A stretch of 46,831 nucleotides of DNA from Clostridia bacterium (GCA_017515985.1 JAFWDV010000009.1:1-46831), one strand, 5' to 3'; counted from the first letter of the stretch, positions 16,124 to 24,615 are shown. Numbers and translations: made by a program. Notes: generated from the sequence alone by a model not told the origin.

Positions 16124-18133
16124 TTAATTTTTTGAATTTTTTTGTAATCCTAAAATAGTATCGCATATAATATCTGCGGTTTTCTCTACTCCAAAAGAAT
16201 CACTATTTAAACACAAATCATAGTTTTGTGGATCACCCCACTTCATTCCAGTATAATGCTTATAGTGATTACTTCTTTGTTTATCAGTATTTCTTATTTC
16301 TTTTTCTGCATCTTTATCACTTATTCCGTATGTATTTACTGCTCTTTTAATCTTATCTTCCATATTGCTGTATATGAATACATTTATTACATCTTCATTA
16401 TCTTTTAATATATAATCTGCGCATCTACCCACGATAACGCAAGATTCCTTGCTAGCAATCTCTCTAATTAAATCGGATTCCTTAACGAATAATTCATCAG
16501 CATTTGATAAACTAACGTAATACCCATTATTCAGCGTATCTAAAGTTTTTCTTTTTTGCTCATTACTTTCTATATAACTTTCTGATAAACCTGTTTTGGC
16601 TGATAACTCCGCAACAAAATCTTTGTCGTAAAATCTTATACCAAGTTTATCAGCAACAAGCCTTGCAACATATCTACCTCCAGACCCATATTCTCTAGAT
16701 ATAGTTATTACCATTTTTTGTGAAAGCTTATTATCTGTACTTGTGTCATCAACAAGTAATGCACCCTTTTCTGCCGATTCATTCTTTAAAGATTTAATTT
16801 CAGCAATTAATAATGCAGAAGCAATTATAAGTGCCAATGCATCTGCAACCGGACCTGCATATAAAACACCATTGATTCCATACAATTTTCCCAAAATTAT
16901 CATGGCCGGAATTAAAAATCCTATCTGTCTCGATAATGATAATATTACACTTTTTATACTTTTTCCTATAGCTTGGAAAAATATTCCTGATGGAATTTGT
17001 ATTCCCGTTACAATGTAAAGCATTAAGTAAATTCTAAAAGCCATACATGCAAATTTAACATATTCAGGACCCTCACTACCAAACATAGCTATTAGTTTTT
17101 CTGGAATTAATTGGAATAAGGCAAATGCTATAGTACTTACAATTAAACTTGTAAATAACACATATTTAAGTGCTTTTTTTACCCTATCAAAATTTCTAGA
17201 GCCATAATTATATCCAATAATAGGTTGAGATCCAACTGCTATACCTATAACAATACTATTTAATATTTGACTTATTTTTATTACTATTCCCAATACTGTT
17301 ATTGGAATATCAGCTCCAAATTCTGATTCCGAACCATATTTACTTAATATATTATTTTCAACTGCTAATAAAACTACAAAACTCATTTCAGTTATAAAAC
17401 TACTAATTCCAAGTGCTACAACTTCCTTACATATTCTTAGCTGAGGCTTTAAAAGATTTTTATTTAATTTTATAGATTTAAGCTTTCTAATGTATATAAC
17501 ATTAATAATTAATGTTACTATTTGACTTACAACAGTTGCAATAGCGGCTCCCTTAACACCCATATTGTATGTGTATAACAAAATGTAGTCTAAAATAATA
17601 TTTAAGACTGCTCCTAGAACCATTGAAAACATTGCATATCTAGGACTTCCATCTGCTCTAATTATTGAGTTTAAAACAATTCCAATTATCATAAAAGGAA
17701 TTCCTTTAACAATTATATAACCATATTCTAACGCATAAGGCTCTATATTCTGCGTACATCCAAATAATTTAATAATATGCGGTAAAAATACTATACATAT
17801 TATTGAAATGATAACAGATATAATTGTTGCCATTACAATACCATTAGCAACACCCTTACCTGCTTCTTCTTTTCTCTTTTCCCCCAATTTTAAACTCATG
17901 AATGCTGAGCTACCATCTCCAAACATAAGAGCTAGAGCTAAACATGTTATAACTATTGGAAAAATAATGTTTGTTGCTCCATTTCCGAACATTCCTACTT
18001 TTTGGCCTATAAATATTTGATCAACAATATTGTATAAAGAATTTACCAGCATTGATAAAATACATGGTATTGAAAATTTCTTTATTAACTTTCCTATTTT
18101 TTCTGTTCCTAATATATTTTCTGATTGATTCAT
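16124..18133 (-). CDS. MATE transporter fused to a cytidylate-kinase-like domain
   Basis: 669 residues. About 1-450 is a MATE-family (MOP superfamily) exchanger with twelve hydrophobic segments and the early NSLYNIVDQIFIGQ signature; MATE proteins expel drugs or cations using Na+ or H+ gradients. After a short polar linker, residues 474-669 form a cytidylate-kinase-like domain: MVITISREYGSGGR (P-loop variant), FYDKDFV, VIVGRCADYIL and a C-terminal GxxxCxD-type region. In related genomes these occur as separate genes, so this is a domain fusion. The soluble kinase domain would face the cytoplasm. The start has GGAAGGG upstream, and the promoter is at 18229-18257 with a hairpin in the leader. 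Confidence 0.88.
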   Translation of the reverse strand: MNQSENILGTEKIGKLIKKFSIPCILSMLVNSLYNIVDQIFIGQKVGMFGNGATNIIFPIVITCLALALMFGDGSSAFMSLKLGEKRKEEAGKGVANGIVMATIISVIISIICIVFLPHIIKLFGCTQNIEPYALEYGYIIVKGIPFMIIGIVLNSIIRADGSPRYAMFSMVLGAVLNIILDYILLYTYNMGVKGAAIATVVSQIVTLIINVIYIRKLKSIKLNKNLLKPQLRICKEVVALGISSFITEMSFVVLLAVENNILSKYGSESEFGADIPITVLGIVIKISQILNSIVIGIAVGSQPIIGYNYGSRNFDRVKKALKYVLFTSLIVSTIAFALFQLIPEKLIAMFGSEGPEYVKFACMAFRIYLMLYIVTGIQIPSGIFFQAIGKSIKSVILSLSRQIGFLIPAMIILGKLYGINGVLYAGPVADALALIIASALLIAEIKSLKNESAEKGALLVDDTSTDNKLSQKMVITISREYGSGGRYVARLVADKLGIRFYDKDFVAELSAKTGLSESYIESNEQKRKTLDTLNNGYYVSLSNADELFVKESDLIREIASKESCVIVGRCADYILKDNEDVINVFIYSNMEDKIKRAVNTYGISDKDAEKEIRNTDKQRSNHYKHYTGMKWGDPQNYDLCLNSDSFGVEKTADIICDTILGLQKNSKN

Positions 18134-18191
18134 CTATATTACCCTTCCATCCTATTTCTTAAAATTATTTTCTTCTATAACAAAAATATAA

Positions 18192-18211
18192 AGCAATACT
18201 AACGTATTGCT
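18192..18211 (-). terminator. Hairpin between the GNAT-like gene and the MATE gene
   Basis: AGCAATAC (18192-18199) and GTATTGCT (18204-18211) form a perfect 8-base stem with a 4-base loop, followed on the minus strand by TTATATTTTTG. It lies downstream of both the GNAT-like stop and the MATE promoter. It may therefore terminate the first transcript and also attenuate the second. Confidence 0.5.
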
Positions 18212-18228
18212 CTATAAATAGCTTTTTC

Positions 18229-18257
18229 ATTATATCATGCATACCCAATTATTTCAA
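18229..18257 (-). promoter_or_regulatory. Sigma-A promoter of the MATE-kinase gene
   Basis: TTGAAA (18252-18257), a 17-base spacer and TATAAT (18229-18234). Confidence 0.72.
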
Positions 18258-18270
18258 TAAAAATCGTCCG

Positions 18271-18690
18271 CTATGCTCTAGCAAACCCTGTAGGTTGCTG
18301 TATATAATTCATACTAACACTTTCGTTATTTTCTATTTGATTTGTAAACATAAGCTCTTCATTTGATTTCTTCATATTTAAACAATCTCTAACAGTCATA
18401 TCATAGTTTTTCATTTCATTTAGCTGATTGAATAAGTACACTATAATATTGCTTTTAATCTCTTCTTCGTATTCTTCTAACTTAACAATTAAATCTTCTA
18501 TGCATAAATATGGACCTTCTTTTTTAACTCTACCAAGTCCAATAAGACGTTCACCATTATATACACTTACACAGGCGATTGTACTATCTAGTTCACTACT
18601 TAATTCTGAAACATCCACATTTTCATTTACTGTTTTTAGTAATTCAAAATAATCAATTTTATTAGGTATATTTTTTGTGTACTGTATCAT
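18271..18690 (-). CDS. Degenerate GNAT-family acetyltransferase-like protein
   Basis: 139 residues from the ATG at 18690 (a TTG three codons earlier is the alternative). The opening MIQYTKNIP, the strand VSVYNGERLIGLGRVKKEG and the following IEDLIV match GNAT proteins that normally continue LPEYQGKGIG. Here that acetyl-CoA-binding loop reads KLEEYEEEIKSNIIVYLF, without the Q/RxxGxG/A signature. The usual C-terminal FYxKxGF block is also missing. So the fold seems kept and the catalytic site lost. It lies between the Ca2+ ATPase and MATE genes. The ribosome site GAAGGGATG lies 13 bases from this ATG and 4 from the TTG, so the start is uncertain. Confidence 0.65.
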   Translation of the reverse strand: MIQYTKNIPNKIDYFELLKTVNENVDVSELSSELDSTIACVSVYNGERLIGLGRVKKEGPYLCIEDLIVKLEEYEEEIKSNIIVYLFNQLNEMKNYDMTVRDCLNMKKSNEELMFTNQIENNESVSMNYIQQPTGFARA

Positions 18691-18839
18691 TGCTTGCAAT
18701 CATCCCTTCTTCATTTGTTAATTTTATTCTTTTTATATTTCTATATATTAAACCTTTTTTTTATGTATGTCACTACTTTTTTACAAAAAAAATTTTTTTT
18801 TGCAATTAATCCACGAATGTATAAAATTTACTGGATAAT

Positions 18840-21644
18840 TTAGTCTTCCTTTACCGTATTTATCTTAAACAATTTGAATATTTCAACAATAACAATTGGA
18901 GCAAATACAAGAGCCACAATCTCTATTATGTTTTCTGTTGGTAATACTGGTATACCGAATATATGTCTTAGTCCTGGCACTAGCAATACAACAAATACTA
19001 ATGCTGCAGCTAGGGCTATTGCACCAAATAACCAACCATTTCCACCAATACCTGTTTTGAATATTGATTTTTTATTATTTCTAATATTGAATACGTGAAC
19101 AAGCTCACTTAATGCTAGCACCATAAATGCCATCGCTTGACCAATTTCAACTTTTATTTGTTGTTTATCAATATACTGAGCTTTACTTTCTAAAATAAGC
19201 TCATCAACATTCTGTAGCTCTTCCACACTATACACTTTACCATCCATATTAACAAGTGTTGGTAATTTATCATTTGGAGTTGCCATTCCTACTACAAATG
19301 CCACAAGTGTAAGTACACCAATCATTACACCCTGATATAAAATTCTCCAACTCATACCTTTTGTGAATATACCCTTTTGCTTTTTATTTGGTTTTCGATT
19401 CATTACGTCCTTTTCAGCAGGATCAACTGCTAAAGCAAGAGCTGGTAAAGAATCGGTTACTAAATTAATCCACAAAATATGGATTGGTAATAGCGGCGTT
19501 ATTAAATTGATATCTACACCAAATTTACTACTTAACAATGGTGCAATCAATATTGCAACAAATAAAACAATTATCTCACCAACATTGCTTGATAATAAGA
19601 ACTGTATAGCCTTTAGAATATTATCGTAAATACGTCTACCTTCTTCAACAGATGAAACTATCGTTGCAAAGTTATCATCTGTTAGAATAACATCTGCAGC
19701 TTCTTTTGATACATCAGTTCCAACAATTCCCATCGCACAACCAATATCTGCAGTTTTTAGTGCTGGCGCATCATTTACACCATCACCAGTCATTGCAACA
19801 ATCTCGCCATTTGCTTGCCAAGCTTTAACGATTCTAACTTTATGCTCCGGTGAAACACGAGCATATACAGAGTATTTTCTTACGTTTTTTGTAAGCTCTT
19901 CGTCAGACATTTCTTCTAGCTGGCTACCAGTAATTGCTTCTTCACCTTCATTTAGTATCCCTAAATCTTTTGCTATTGCAACTGCCGTTGCTTTATGGTC
20001 ACCTGTAATCATTACAGTTCTAATACCTGCTGTTTTGCATTTTTCTACAGCTAATTTTACTTCTTCTCTTGGTGGATCTATCATACCTACCATACCAACA
20101 TATATTAGGTCTTTTTCCATATCTTTCATTTCATCATCCGTTGGTTCATGGTCTAAAACTTTATATGCCATTGCTAAAACTCTTAAAGCCTTATCAGCCA
20201 TCTCATTATTATACTTATCTATCTGTGCTCTATAACTATCTATATCTGTTTTTATTTCACCATTGTATAAATATTGAGTACAACTTTTTAATAATTCATC
20301 TATTCCACCTTTAGTAAATACGTAGTATTTTCCATCTCTTTTATTTACAGTTGTCATAAGCTTTCTTTCAGAATCAAATGGAATTTCTTTAACCCTAGTC
20401 CACTGTTCAAGTATAGATGGATCAAAATCTAAATTAAAGGCCATATCTATCAGTGCTGTCTCCGTTGGGTCACCTGTAAGCATTTTATCTGCCCCTATTT
20501 TAGTATCATTACACATCATACTAATGTACACAAGCTCTTCTAATCCTTTATCTTTTTCATTACTTATATCTTCTATTTTTATCAACTTTCCATCATAGAA
20601 AACTTGTTTAACTGTCATTTTATTTTGTGTCAAAGTTCCAGTTTTATCTGAACATATAACGCTAGCACTACCTAAAGTTTCAACAGCTGGCAATTTTTTT
20701 ACAATTGCATGTCTTTTTACCATTCTTTGAACACCAATTGCAAGAACAATAGTAGAAACAGCAGCTAATCCTTCTGGAATTGCAGCAACTGCCAAACTTA
20801 CAGCCGTCATAAACATTTCAAGTGGATCTTTATGATACAATATTCCAATTACAAATATTACGGCACATATTACAATAGCGGCTATTCCAAGCGTTTTACC
20901 TAATTTATTTAACTTAGTTTGAAGTGGTGTTTCGCTATCAACTGTATTACTAATAATTCCCGCTATTTTTCCAACTTCAGTATTCATTCCCGTTTCAACA
21001 ACAATACCTTTTCCACGGCCATATGTTATAAGTGATGATGAAAATAGCATATTGCTTCTATCACCAATTCCAATTTTCTCATGATCGATTTTGTTTGACA
21101 TTTTTTCAACTGGTACTGATTCACCTGTAAGCGATGCTTCTTGAGACTTTATATTTACAGCCTCAATTATTCTTAAATCTGCTGGAACAAAATCACCTGT
21201 GTCAAGAACAACTATATCACCAGGTACTAAGTCTCTAGATGGAACAACTTCCATGCTTCCATTTCTTATAACTTTTGCAACATGGCTACTTAATTTTTGA
21301 AGAGCTTCAAGCGATTTTTCAGCTTTAGATTCCTGTGCTACACCAACAATTGCATTTACAATGATAACTATAAAAATAATTATTGAATCTGTTATTCCTT
21401 CTCCTTGCATGTACCCTACGACTCCAGATACTATTGCCGCTATAATTAGAATAATTATCATAAAATCTTTAAATTGCTCTAAAAACTTTACAAATAAGCT
21501 TTTCTTTTTTTGCTGTTGTAACTCATTCGCTCCATATTTAGCTCTTGACTCCTGAACTTTATCACTTGTAAGTCCATTTTTTAAATCTGTATTTAATTTT
21601 TTTGCAGTTTCCTCTTCTGTTAGGTTATACCAATTGTTTTCCAT
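18840..21644 (-). CDS. SERCA-type Ca2+-transporting P-type ATPase
   Basis: 934 residues, about ten membrane helices. TGES (173-176) is the actuator loop, CSDKTGT has the phosphorylated D333, and TGDGVNDAP marks the P domain hinge. PEGL with E291 in M4, SNVGE (N687, E690) in M5, NLVTD (N727, T730, D731) in M6 and LSELVHVFN in M8 together keep the ligands of both Ca2+ sites of SERCA pumps. Many bacterial relatives (LMCA1/YloB) have changed site I. It most likely exports Ca2+ at the cost of ATP. AGGAGGAA precedes the ATG. A weak TTGTTT-N17-TAAAAT promoter may lie in 21645-21770. Confidence 0.9.
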   Translation of the reverse strand: MENNWYNLTEEETAKKLNTDLKNGLTSDKVQESRAKYGANELQQQKKKSLFVKFLEQFKDFMIIILIIAAIVSGVVGYMQGEGITDSIIIFIVIIVNAIVGVAQESKAEKSLEALQKLSSHVAKVIRNGSMEVVPSRDLVPGDIVVLDTGDFVPADLRIIEAVNIKSQEASLTGESVPVEKMSNKIDHEKIGIGDRSNMLFSSSLITYGRGKGIVVETGMNTEVGKIAGIISNTVDSETPLQTKLNKLGKTLGIAAIVICAVIFVIGILYHKDPLEMFMTAVSLAVAAIPEGLAAVSTIVLAIGVQRMVKRHAIVKKLPAVETLGSASVICSDKTGTLTQNKMTVKQVFYDGKLIKIEDISNEKDKGLEELVYISMMCNDTKIGADKMLTGDPTETALIDMAFNLDFDPSILEQWTRVKEIPFDSERKLMTTVNKRDGKYYVFTKGGIDELLKSCTQYLYNGEIKTDIDSYRAQIDKYNNEMADKALRVLAMAYKVLDHEPTDDEMKDMEKDLIYVGMVGMIDPPREEVKLAVEKCKTAGIRTVMITGDHKATAVAIAKDLGILNEGEEAITGSQLEEMSDEELTKNVRKYSVYARVSPEHKVRIVKAWQANGEIVAMTGDGVNDAPALKTADIGCAMGIVGTDVSKEAADVILTDDNFATIVSSVEEGRRIYDNILKAIQFLLSSNVGEIIVLFVAILIAPLLSSKFGVDINLITPLLPIHILWINLVTDSLPALALAVDPAEKDVMNRKPNKKQKGIFTKGMSWRILYQGVMIGVLTLVAFVVGMATPNDKLPTLVNMDGKVYSVEELQNVDELILESKAQYIDKQQIKVEIGQAMAFMVLALSELVHVFNIRNNKKSIFKTGIGGNGWLFGAIALAAALVFVVLLVPGLRHIFGIPVLPTENIIEIVALVFAPIVIVEIFKLFKINTVKED

Positions 21645-21756
21645 AAGAAAATTCCTCCTAAGTATTTATATTTAGCTATCAATTTTTTTAAATTTACATT
21701 CGTATTTTATATTTATTTTTAAATAAAAACAATATATTTTTATTTAATTTTAATAA

Positions 21757-21800
21757 TTAATAAAAGAAAATGACTGCAAAGGGATTAACCAATGCAGTCA
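21757..21800 (-). terminator. Terminator of the MBL / DUF3006-like cassette
   Basis: TGACTGCA (21771-21778) pairs with TGCAGTCA (21793-21800) and is followed on the minus strand by TTTTCTTTTATT. It lies 13 bases past the stop of the small gene. Confidence 0.75.
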
Positions 21801-21813
21801 AGCTAGCAATCAT

Positions 21814-22086
21814 TTAAAAAAGTGACATTAAGATGTTCATTCTACGAGCCCTTTCTTCAGGCTCAATCGAGCAAATGCTGATAACATTGCCATTTTCATG
21901 AATAGCAGAATAAACTTCTCCTTGTGATGGATAGTAGCCTTCGCTTTTGAAAAGTTCGAAATCTACCTCAGTTTGATAACAACATGATGTGATTTCATCG
22001 GGGTTTCTTTCACCTACAGGAACATTTTCAACCTCGCATGCCACAATTTTACCATCAACATCTTCGATACTTATGAAGCTTTTCAC
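21814..22086 (-). CDS. DUF3006-like small protein
   Basis: 90 residues with a GTG start. It begins ISIEDVDGKIVACEVENVP, and ends in a charged helix EPEERARRMNILMSLF. That is the DUF3006 pattern as I remember it: a short beta domain that opens with a regulated 'dGxxAvvE' strand and closes with an E/R-rich helix. DUF3006 genes typically stand next to ComEC-like metallo-beta-lactamase genes, as here. The middle is longer than usual and holds a CC pair. The gene follows the MBL gene by 6 bases, and its ribosome site overlaps the MBL stop, so the two are coupled. Function unknown. Confidence 0.6.
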   Translation of the reverse strand: MKSFISIEDVDGKIVACEVENVPVGERNPDEITSCCYQTEVDFELFKSEGYYPSQGEVYSAIHENGNVISICSIEPEERARRMNILMSLF

Positions 22087-22092
22087 TTAACA

Positions 22093-23163
22093 TTACCCCT
22101 TTCGCTTTTTTGCAACAGTCACGCCATCTTTGTAATCGCCCGGCTTAGTACTAAAAGTAATATCATTTGCAGTTACTTCGAGTACAACGCTTCCAAGCTC
22201 ATCTGTCCGATACACTTCCACTTTTTCTTTTTTGAGCATTTTCATTGTTGAAGTACATGGATGTTCATATTTATTGCCAACACCACATGAAATCAAACAA
22301 TACTTTGGATTTACTGCTTCAAGAAATTCTTTGCTTGTTGATGTATCTGATCCGTGATGACCTGCCTTCAGCACTTCGCATTCGGATACATTCTGCATAT
22401 CCAGCATTTGCCGTTCAACCTTTGTTTCAGCATCACCTGTGAAAACAAAATCCATATCTCCATACGAAACATGGATAACGGTTGAGTAATCGTTCACGTT
22501 ATTTTTCGCTTCCTCTGAAGAAAGCTGTCCAATAACAGTAAACTTTGCATCTTCTAAGTAAAAAGTATCACCAATTTGTGGATTAACCACTTTGATTTTA
22601 TCTTTTTTAATTTTACTCATAAGCTGCAAATACCAGTTTGCGGTCACAATATCAGACTTAATTTTGGGCATGTAGATTGTTTCGCATTCATAATTGCTGA
22701 TAATCTCATTCATTCCTCCCATATGGTCGTCATGCTGATGAGTTCCAACAATAAATTCGAATTTGTCTACTTGCTCATTTTTAAGATAATCTGCAACCTC
22801 ATCTGTGGATGATCTCGTACCACAATCGATTAACGCATACTTGCCATTCTCTTCAAATAAGAAACAGTCTCCCTGACCACAGTCAATCATATGGATATAA
22901 AGGATTCCTTCAGGCTGCCCTGTGGAATCTACTATATCTTCATGTTGCTCTGTAGTAGTTACCTGCTCTTGGCTTGAATGCTCTTCTTCAGCGATACTTG
23001 AATCATCTTCAAAGATGATCAAACTGGAAAAGTCTTGCTCTGGCTCTTGCTGGTGCGATGCTAAATAGTAAAAAATGCATAGGAAAATGATTGCTAGAAA
23101 CAAAAAGACAAAAAATCTTTTGTCAAATCGCCGTTTTGTTTCTTTCTTTTTTTCAGTTGTCAT
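22093..23163 (-). CDS. Membrane-anchored ComEC-like metallo-beta-lactamase protein
   Basis: About 356 residues from the ATG at 23163, which has GGGAGTG upstream; an upstream TTG at 23271 gives a non-family N-terminus and is rejected. A basic start (MTTEKKKETKRRFDKR) is followed by one membrane helix (~17-34), then a Ser/Glu/Gln-rich linker and an external MBL domain. Visible metal and active residues: DCGQGD, HQHDDHMGG, FTGDAE and LKAGHHGSDTSTS. This is the soluble C-terminal domain type of ComEC/Rec2 without the DNA channel. Such stand-alone proteins are thought to be secreted nucleases or phosphodiesterases; the substrate here is unknown. DNA is about 40 percent G+C (24 of 60 at 22141-22200), higher than neighbours. 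Confidence 0.85.
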   Translation of the reverse strand: MTTEKKKETKRRFDKRFFVFLFLAIIFLCIFYYLASHQQEPEQDFSSLIIFEDDSSIAEEEHSSQEQVTTTEQHEDIVDSTGQPEGILYIHMIDCGQGDCFLFEENGKYALIDCGTRSSTDEVADYLKNEQVDKFEFIVGTHQHDDHMGGMNEIISNYECETIYMPKIKSDIVTANWYLQLMSKIKKDKIKVVNPQIGDTFYLEDAKFTVIGQLSSEEAKNNVNDYSTVIHVSYGDMDFVFTGDAETKVERQMLDMQNVSECEVLKAGHHGSDTSTSKEFLEAVNPKYCLISCGVGNKYEHPCTSTMKMLKKEKVEVYRTDELGSVVLEVTANDITFSTKPGDYKDGVTVAKKRKG

Positions 23164-23197
23164 AAAGAAATCACTCCCAACGTTTTTTGATGGTAAA

Positions 23198-23226
23198 ATT
23201 ATATCAGCTTTTATTTGATTAATCAA
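23198..23226 (-). promoter_or_regulatory. Sigma-A promoter of the MBL cassette
   Basis: TTGATT (23221-23226), a 17-base spacer and TATAAT (23198-23203). Confidence 0.7.
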
Positions 23227-23280
23227 GTAAAATAGCGTGTTTGATACATTCCATTGTGGCAAAACTTTCAAGCATAAAAA

Positions 23281-23311
23281 AAAAATCGTTAGATATAATC
23301 TAACGATTTTT
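23281..23311 (-). terminator. Terminator after rpmA
   Basis: ATCGTTAGAT (23285-23294) and ATCTAACGAT (23298-23307) form a perfect stem with a 3-base loop. It is flanked by an A-run on one side and a T-run on the other, so it can act on both strands. Confidence 0.9.
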
Positions 23312-23315
23312 TTTT

Positions 23316-23582
23316 TTATGCATTTTCCTCAACTGGATATACACTTACTTTTTTCTTGTCTTTTCCTAGTCTTTCAAATTTTACTTTTCCAGTTACTTTT
23401 GCATATAATGTATCATCACTACCGATTCCAACATTAGTTCCTGGATGAACTTTAGTTCCTCTTTGTCTAACTAATATATTTCCTGCTGGAACGATTTCTC
23501 CATCAGCTCTTTTTAGTCCTAAACGCTTTGACTCACTGTCTCTACCGTTCTTGGTACTACCTTGCCCTTTATGATGTGCCAT
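23316..23582 (-). CDS. rpmA: Ribosomal protein L27
   Basis: 88 residues. Starts [19 protein letters not shown] and continues with the standard GGxIxxxGxIxxRQRGTKxHPG core. L27 lies at the peptidyl-transferase centre, and its N-terminal tail reaches the tRNA ends. In most Firmicutes L27 is made with an extra ~9-residue N-terminus cleaved by the protease Prp, encoded between rplU and rpmA. Here the ATG with its AAGGAAGGTG ribosome site leads directly to the mature-type N-terminus. Only 42 bases separate it from rplU, too few for prp. Confidence 0.97.
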   Translation of the reverse strand: MAHHKGQGSTKNGRDSESKRLGLKRADGEIVPAGNILVRQRGTKVHPGTNVGIGSDDTLYAKVTGKVKFERLGKDKKKVSVYPVEENA

Positions 23583-23624
23583 TATTTTTCACCTTCCTTT
23601 ATTATGAATTTTTATTCTACAGCA

Positions 23625-23939
23625 TTACGCCATTTTTATACTATTTATTTCAACCTTTGTATATGGTTGTCTGTGTCCTTGTGTTCTTCTGTAGTTTTTC
23701 TTTGCTTTGTATTTGTAAACTAAAACTTTTTTAGCTTTACCATTAGCAACTACTGTTCCTTCTACAGAAACACCTTTTACGTATGGAGCACCAACTTCTA
23801 CTTTTTTATCATCAGATACTAAAACAACATTGTCAAATTTAACTTTGTCTCCAGCTTCTGAATTTAATTTTTCGAAGAATACTACATCGCCTTCAGCAAC
23901 TTTGTATTGCTTTCCACATGTTTCGATTACTGCGTACAT
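23625..23939 (-). CDS. rplU: Ribosomal protein L21
   Basis: 104 residues, full length. Begins [14 protein letters not shown] and holds the L21 signature [19 protein letters not shown] near the C-terminus. It is a 23S rRNA-binding 50S protein. It heads the rplU-rpmA operon, transcribed from 24044-24072 through a structured leader of about 97 bases. GGGAGGTG is the ribosome site. Confidence 0.97.
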   Translation of the reverse strand: MYAVIETCGKQYKVAEGDVVFFEKLNSEAGDKVKFDNVVLVSDDKKVEVGAPYVKGVSVEGTVVANGKAKKVLVYKYKAKKNYRRTQGHRQPYTKVEINSIKMA

Positions 23940-24037
23940 TTAAGTACACCTCCCTTTTTTTGTATACTCGCTAAGCATAAAATACTAGGTAGCTAAACTT
24001 AATTAGCCTTTATGAACCCGACCTAGGCGGCTTACGA
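23940..24037 (-). ncRNA. Structured leader of rplU (L21-leader-like)
   Basis: The transcript starts at about 24037 and forms three nested helices. The outer one is CGTAAGC (24030-24036) with GCTTAGCG (23969-23976). The middle one is CTAGGT (24021-24026) with ACCTAG (23985-23990). The inner one is AGGCTAA with TTAGCT (24002-24008 and 23991-23996). An L21 leader autoregulatory RNA is known in Firmicutes, and the position fits. I infer L21 feedback control; I could not test the match to the known consensus. Confidence 0.55.
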
Positions 24038-24043
24038 TTTCAT

Positions 24044-24072
24044 ATTCTATCATAAGTTTACACTTTTGTCAA
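24044..24072 (-). promoter_or_regulatory. Sigma-A promoter of rplU-rpmA
   Basis: TTGACA (24067-24072), a 17-base spacer and TAGAAT (24044-24049), a strong match suited to ribosomal protein expression. Confidence 0.8.
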
Positions 24073-24080
24073 TTATAACT

Positions 24081-24134
24081 AAAAAAAAGATAGCATAAAA
24101 CAGTAAATATTCTATTTACTATGTTTACGCTATC
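24081..24134 (-). terminator. Terminator of the transglutaminase-like locus
   Basis: A long stem from GATAGC at 24089 to GCTATC ending at 24134, with few mismatches and a tiny loop (GAA), followed on the minus strand by a run of eight T. It lies 20 bases past the stop of the small gene. Confidence 0.92.
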
Positions 24135-24153
24135 ATATTTAGTACGAAATGTA

Positions 24154-24615
24154 TTATTTTATTTTGAAAAAATTTCTAATTTTAGCAAATAATTTACTAA
24201 TCCAACTCTGCTTATCTTGTTTTATTAGACAAGTTTGTTGATTCTCTTCTTGCTTTTCTTCAGGTTCATCTATTGTTTGCTCTTTTGATGAACTATAGTA
24301 GTTATACTTCTTCTCAAGCTCATTTTTATAATCTGCCTCATGCTCAGTTAATGCTCTTACAAATTCTTCCTTCTCTTCTTGACTTTCGCACCAAAACTTT
24401 AAACAAATAAAGCTAATAATTGCACGCGTTGCATCTTTTACATCTAACTCACTTAAGCTCTTTGTATAATCAAAGTTACACACATAGTCTTTATCTGCAT
24501 TTTCATTCATAAACTCTATAAATTCAGGAGAAATCTTATCAACATCCTCTTGTCGTATTCCCTTTAAGTAATGTAATGTTTCCTTAAATCCAATCGCATA
24601 CGAATTAACTACCAT
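24154..24615 (-). CDS. Small unknown protein coupled to the repeat/transglutaminase-like gene
   Basis: 153 residues starting MVVNSYAIGF. I prefer the ATG at 24615: AGGAGG lies 8 bases upstream, whereas 24621 is only 2 bases away and the longer TTG frame has no site. It overlaps the end of the previous gene by 11 bases, which implies coupled translation. The N-terminal ~85 residues (KETLHYLKGIRQEDVDKISPE, then DYVCNFDYTKSLSELDVKDATRAII) resemble a hypothetical family I have seen repeatedly in low-GC gut Clostridia, without a known function. A Glu/Gln-rich linker leads to a basic, aromatic C-terminus (KSWISKLFAKIRNFFKIK-like) that could be an amphipathic membrane anchor. Confidence 0.65.
   Translation of the reverse strand: MVVNSYAIGFKETLHYLKGIRQEDVDKISPEFIEFMNENADKDYVCNFDYTKSLSELDVKDATRAIISFICLKFWCESQEEKEEFVRALTEHEADYKNELEKKYNYYSSSKEQTIDEPEEKQEENQQTCLIKQDKQSWISKLFAKIRNFFKIK

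Noticed and set aside
23164..23271. Longer MBL protein starting at a TTG at 23271
   Set aside because: It would include the promoter at 23198-23226; ATG 23163 has a ribosome site and gives a basic start plus membrane helix.
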